NCBI GenBank assembly: GCA_947371775.1
Contig: CANBQX010000024.1
Span: 1-18,265 of the forward strand
Reading direction: 5' to 3'
DNA from: Comamonadaceae bacterium
GTDB taxonomy: Bacteria > Pseudomonadota > Gammaproteobacteria > Burkholderiales > Burkholderiaceae_C
Length of the DNA stretch: 18,265 nt
The notes under the pieces were generated by a model. That model saw nothing but the letters and a program-made list of their open reading frames with translations. It was not told the DNA's origin and searched no databases. A program made the translations under genes and the position numbers. Below, piece after piece: positions 14,957-18,265 of this stretch (position 1 is its first letter; each line of letters begins with the position of its first letter).

Positions 14957-14977
14957 CCCTAGGAAAGTCACCTAGGG
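14957..14977. promoter_or_regulatory. CCCTAGG-N7-CCTAGGG inverted repeat, candidate operator
   Basis: Two 7-base arms (14957-14963 and 14971-14977), each containing the palindrome CCTAGG, are separated by seven bases. The CTAG core is usually rare in bacterial genomes, so two copies so close together stand out. The repeat lies about 70-90 bases upstream of the binding-protein ATG and directly beyond the leader hairpin, where a promoter would be expected. A dimeric transcription factor is the likely reader; I cannot name it. No good -35/-10 pair is evident nearby. Confidence 0.5.
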
Positions 14978-15040
14978 GATAGAGCGTTCAGCAGCGTTAG
15001 CGTGGACGCCGCACCAGCGCGGTGCACCACTGCGGCAACA

Positions 15041-16669
15041 CTACACGCCCGGCAACTGGTAGTCGCGCAAGGTCTCGCGTAATTTGGTTTTTTGCATCTT
15101 GCCGGTACCGCCCAAGGGAATGGCATCAATAAAAACCACATCGTCTGGAATTTGCCATTTGGCGGTACGGCCCTCGTAAAAAGCCAGCAGCGCTTCGCGG
15201 CTCACTTCGGCACCGGGCTTTTTCACCACCACCACCACCGGGCGCTCGTCCCATGTGGGGTGTTTCATGCCAATGCAAGCGGCCATGGCCACGGCTGGGT
15301 GCGCCATGGCGATGTTTTCCACGTCGATCGAGCTGATCCACTCGCCGCCGGACTTGATCACGTCCTTGCTGCGGTCGGTAATTTGCATATAGCCGTCGGC
15401 ATCGATGGTGGCCACGTCGCCGGTGGGGAACCAGCCGTCCACCAGCGGCGAGCCGCCCTCGCCTTTGTAGTATTCGGCAATCACCCAGGGGCCCTTGACC
15501 AGCAGGTCGCCATAGGCTTTGCCGTCCCACGGCAATTCGGCGCCCGCATCGTCCACGATCTTCATGTCCACGCCGTACAGCGCGCGTCCTTGCTTGAGGC
15601 GCACCGCCATTTTTTCGCTGTCGTCCATGGCCATATGGCGGTTTTTCAGGGTGCAGACGGTGCCAAGGGGCGACATCTCGGTCATGCCCCAGGCGTGCAG
15701 CACTTCTACGCCATAGACATCGTTAAACGCAGTAATCATGGCCGGCGGGCAGGCCGAGCCGCCAATGACCGTGCGCTTGAGCGTGGAGAAGCGCAAATCG
15801 CCTTGCTGCATATGGCCAAGCATCATCTGCCAGACCGTGGGTACGCCTGCGGCAAAAGTGACTTTTTCGGACTCAATCAGCTCAAAAATCGACTTGCCGT
15901 CCATGGCCGGACCGGGGAACACCATCTTGGCGCCGGTCATGGCGGCTGCATACGGCAAACCCCAGGCGTTGACGTGGAACATGGGCACGACCGGCAGCAC
16001 GCTGTCGCGTGCACTCATGTTCAAGGCGTCGGGCAAGGCACCGGCCCAGGCGTGCAGGATGGTGGAGCGATGGCTGTACAGCGCGGCTTTGGGGTTGCCG
16101 GTGGTGCCACTGGTGTAGCACATGCTCGAGGCCGAGTTCTCGTCAAACACGGGCCAGTTGTACTTGTCGGACTGCGGCGCAAGCCAGGCCTCGTAACTTT
16201 GCAGGCCTGGAATGCCCGAATCGGCGGGCAACTTGTCCGCGTCGCACAAGGCAATGAAATGCTTGATGGTGGTGCAGCGCGCATGCACCGCTTTGACGAT
16301 GGGCAAAAAGGTCATGTCAAAGCACAAGACTTGGTCTTCGGAATGGTTGGCGATCCAGACAATCTGGTCCGGGTGCAAGCGCGGGTTAAGCGTGTGCAAG
16401 ACCCGGCCCGAGCCGCTCACGCCGAAATACAGCTCCAAGTGGCGGTAGCCATTCCAGGCCAGCGTCGCCACGCGGTCGCCAAAGCCCAGCTTCATCTGGT
16501 CGAGTGCGTTGGCAGCTTTGCGCGAGCGCTTGGCAACGTCTCGGTAAGTGCAGCGGTGGATGTCGCCTTCGACGCGGCGCGAAACGATCTCTCCCTCGTG
16601 GTGGTGTCGATCTGCAAATTCAATCAATGAAGAAATGAGCAACTGCTGACTTTGCATCAACCCGAGCAT
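15041..16669 (-). CDS. Acyl-CoA ligase (AMP-forming), medium-chain / DmdB-like
   Basis: ANL-superfamily enzyme, 542 aa, which activates a carboxylic acid with ATP to acyl-AMP and then acyl-CoA. Seen: the ATP-binding P-loop YTSGTTGNPKAALYSHR (185-201), VPMFHVNAWG (228-237), AWGMTEMSP (326-334), GWFPTGDVA (412-420), RSKDVIKSGGEWIS (433-446), and the C-terminal catalytic Lys524 in GGTGKMQKTKLR (520-531). The MLGLMQ... start and length fit the medium-chain ligase family that includes AlkK and the 3-methylthiopropionyl-CoA ligase DmdB. The start is the ATG at 16669 with AGGGGA six bases upstream; the frame is open to 16822, but the family begins here and no better ribosome site is seen. Gene order suggests that it activates the acid brought in by the downstream transporter. 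Confidence 0.93.
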   Translation of the reverse strand: MLGLMQSQQLLISSLIEFADRHHHEGEIVSRRVEGDIHRCTYRDVAKRSRKAANALDQMKLGFGDRVATLAWNGYRHLELYFGVSGSGRVLHTLNPRLHPDQIVWIANHSEDQVLCFDMTFLPIVKAVHARCTTIKHFIALCDADKLPADSGIPGLQSYEAWLAPQSDKYNWPVFDENSASSMCYTSGTTGNPKAALYSHRSTILHAWAGALPDALNMSARDSVLPVVPMFHVNAWGLPYAAAMTGAKMVFPGPAMDGKSIFELIESEKVTFAAGVPTVWQMMLGHMQQGDLRFSTLKRTVIGGSACPPAMITAFNDVYGVEVLHAWGMTEMSPLGTVCTLKNRHMAMDDSEKMAVRLKQGRALYGVDMKIVDDAGAELPWDGKAYGDLLVKGPWVIAEYYKGEGGSPLVDGWFPTGDVATIDADGYMQITDRSKDVIKSGGEWISSIDVENIAMAHPAVAMAACIGMKHPTWDERPVVVVVKKPGAEVSREALLAFYEGRTAKWQIPDDVVFIDAIPLGGTGKMQKTKLRETLRDYQLPGV

Positions 16670-16820
16670 AGAAAATCCCCTGTAAAAACCGGCGTCAAGA
16701 TGGACGCTTGCACCCCAAGAAACGCGGATATTACCCCCAGCGACCGACCATTCCATATGGTGCAATGCAGCATTTCCTGGCTTCGACAAGGCCAAGGCGC
16801 TGTGCCTGAAAATATCCACC
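16670..16820. promoter_or_regulatory. Divergent promoter region between the ligase and selO
   Basis: These 151 bases separate two divergent genes and must hold promoters for both. On the minus strand a TAATAT (16727-16732 region) could be a -10 for the ligase, with no convincing -35. On the plus strand TTGCAC followed 15 bases later by TATTAC could serve selO. The two overlap, so the genes may compete. An 8-bp palindrome CCATATGG lies nearby. I see no copy of the 14-bp palindrome or the CCTAGG repeat here. There is no clear ribosome site before selO. Confidence 0.35.
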
Positions 16821-18265
16821 ATGCCTCACCCACACGCGCCCGACTGGTCCGACCCTGACACCACCCTCCCTCCAGACGGCGCCGCCAGCGCCTGGCGCCA
16901 GCGTTACGCCGCCTTGGGTGACGACTTTGTGTCCCGGCTCACACCCTCGCCCCTGCCAGCGCCGTATTGGGTTGGCCGCAATGGCGCACTGGCGAATCAA
17001 CTCGGCCTGTCACCCGAATGGGCTTCGACAGACGCGCTGCTGCATACTTTTACTGGCAACCAAGTGCCCGATGGCGCCGCGCAAACGGCCAGCGTCTACA
17101 GCGGCCACCAGTTTGGCGTCTGGGCTGGACAACTGGGCGACGGGCGGGCTTGCACGCTGGGCGAACTGGCAGGCCAGGAAGTGCAGCTCAAAGGCGCCGG
17201 GCCCACGCCGTTTTCGCGCCGGGGCGATGGCCGCGCGGTGCTGCGCAGCTCCATCCGCGAGTTTTTGTGCAGCGAAGCCATGCACGCGCTGGGCATTCCC
17301 ACCACCCGCGCCCTGTGCGTGACCGGCTCGGACGCACCCGTGTGGCGCGAGGAGCAAGAAACAGCCGCCGTGGTCACCCGGGTGGCACCCAGCTTTGTCC
17401 GCTTTGGCCACTTTGAGCATTTTTCGCACACCCAGCAGCACGCCCAACTGCGCACGCTGGCCGACCATGTGATCGACCACTTCTACCCCGAATGCCGCAG
17501 TGCGGCAGCGGACCATGGCCCCTATGTGGCGCTGCTCCAAGCGGTGACCGGGCGCACCGCCGAGATGGTGGCGCACTGGCAATCGGTGGGCTTTTGCCAC
17601 GGCGTCATGAACACCGACAACATGAGCATCCTGGGCCTGACCCTGGACTACGGCCCCTTCCAGTTTTTGGATGGCTACGACCCGGCGCACATCTGCAACC
17701 ACTCCGACACGCAGGGCCGTTACGCCTTTTACAAGCAGCCCAACGTCGCCTACTGGAACCTGTTTTGCCTGGGCCAGGCGCTCATGCCACTCATTGGCGA
17801 ACAGGAACACGCCATCGCCGCCTTGGAGACCTATAAAACCCGCTACCCGCAGGCCTTGGCCGCGCGCATGGCCGCCAAGCTCGGCTTTGCGCAGGCCCAC
17901 GAACACCAGCGCCCCTTGATCGAGACCGTGCTCAAGCTGATAGCGCACGAGCGGGTGGACTTCACCATCTTCTGGCGCCGCTTAAGCCATTGGGCTGCGG
18001 GCATGGACGTGGCGAACACCACCGTGCGCGACCTGTTTGTAGACCGCGACGCTGCGGACGCCTGGCTGGCCGACTTCCGGGCGCTGCACGTCCAAGACGA
18101 AACGTTTGACCGCGCTATGGTGTCGGCCCGCATGCTTGGCACCAACCCCAAGTTTGTGCTGCGCAACCATTTGGGCGAACTCGCCATCCGCGCGGCCAAA
18201 AGCAAGGATTTTTCAGTGCTGCACCAATTGCAAATCGTGCTGGCCGATCCATTTGCCGAGCATCC
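16821..18265 (+). CDS. selO: Protein adenylyltransferase SelO (YdiU family), 3' end cut off by window edge
   Basis: Pseudokinase-fold enzyme that transfers AMP from ATP to Ser, Thr or Tyr of target proteins. In E. coli and other organisms SelO is linked to redox control and the oxidative stress response. The window holds 481 codons of a protein usually about 480-500 aa long, so only a short C-terminal tail, where a conserved Cys may lie, is missing. Seen: SVYSGHQFGVWAGQLGDGRA (91-110), QLKGAGPTPFSRRGDG (122-137, Lys124), LRSSIREFLCSEAM (141-154), HGVMNTDNMSI (260-270) with the catalytic Asp266 and Asn267, and DYGPFQFLD (276-284) with the metal-binding Asp276. All catalytic residues appear intact. 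The start is the ATG at 16821, with no strong ribosome site. It is divergent from the ligase, and no functional link to the catabolic genes is evident. Confidence 0.95.
   Translation, partial: MPHPHAPDWSDPDTTLPPDGAASAWRQRYAALGDDFVSRLTPSPLPAPYWVGRNGALANQLGLSPEWASTDALLHTFTGNQVPDGAAQTASVYSGHQFGVWAGQLGDGRACTLGELAGQEVQLKGAGPTPFSRRGDGRAVLRSSIREFLCSEAMHALGIPTTRALCVTGSDAPVWREEQETAAVVTRVAPSFVRFGHFEHFSHTQQHAQLRTLADHVIDHFYPECRSAAADHGPYVALLQAVTGRTAEMVAHWQSVGFCHGVMNTDNMSILGLTLDYGPFQFLDGYDPAHICNHSDTQGRYAFYKQPNVAYWNLFCLGQALMPLIGEQEHAIAALETYKTRYPQALAARMAAKLGFAQAHEHQRPLIETVLKLIAHERVDFTIFWRRLSHWAAGMDVANTTVRDLFVDRDAADAWLADFRALHVQDETFDRAMVSARMLGTNPKFVLRNHLGELAIRAAKSKDFSVLHQLQIVLADPFAEH

Noticed and set aside
15001..15040. 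Terminator after the ligase gene
   Set aside because: Several short GC-rich inverted repeats (for example CCGCA/TGCGG) are present, but none has a T tract or a clearly best stem.
15092..16630. 512-codon plus-strand open frame opposite the acyl-CoA ligase
   Set aside because: Antisense shadow; the minus strand carries every ANL core motif.
17010..17948. 312-codon minus-strand open frame opposite selO
   Set aside because: Antisense to selO, whose catalytic motifs are intact on the plus strand.

Overview
The window looks like chromosomal DNA of a GC-rich betaproteobacterium, most probably Burkholderiales and perhaps Comamonadaceae. This rests on overall base and codon composition, the form of the liv transporter genes, and the mix of acyl-CoA catabolism genes. 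The taxon is an inference; there is no rRNA or other marker. I see no mobile element, tRNA, rRNA, CRISPR array or phage gene, and coding density is very high.

Layout. Fourteen of the fifteen genes lie on the minus strand and are read from right to left. In transcription order they are: an acyl-CoA ligase (15041-16669); a five-gene ABC importer of the branched-chain amino acid/amide (HAAT) type, comprising binding protein, LivH, LivM, LivG and LivF (9738-14889); then a nine-gene catabolic run (1-9595). That run encodes a fused enoyl-CoA hydratase/3-hydroxyacyl-CoA dehydrogenase, a thiolase, a hotdog thioesterase, a 618-aa acyl-CoA dehydrogenase, a 74-aa membrane protein, a short-chain dehydrogenase, a second hotdog thioesterase, a CurA-type NADPH reductase, and an AidB-type acyl-CoA dehydrogenase cut by the left edge. 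On the plus strand, divergent from the ligase, is selO (16821 to the right edge, 3' end cut off).

How the genes may work together. The ligase can make an acyl-CoA, and the two dehydrogenases, fused hydratase/dehydrogenase and thiolase cover every step of a beta-oxidation turn. The thioesterases could release CoA from stalled intermediates. The importer sits between the ligase and the beta-oxidation genes, so its cargo may be a carboxylic acid destined for CoA activation rather than leucine, isoleucine or valine. That is inference from context.

Regulatory structure is visible. A perfect 14-bp palindrome lies in a promoter-like region upstream of the beta-oxidation genes. A long stem-loop and a CCCTAGG/CCTAGGG inverted repeat precede the binding-protein gene. 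There is a terminator-like hairpin between the binding protein and LivH, and another only 18 bases upstream of the 618-aa dehydrogenase. The most notable protein-level observation is that the two transporter ATPases appear to form one canonical and one degenerate ATP site: LivF has Arg for the Walker A Lys, and LivG has an altered signature motif. I did not find a wholly new system; the region is mainly a well-organised acyl-CoA uptake and oxidation locus with some unusual details.
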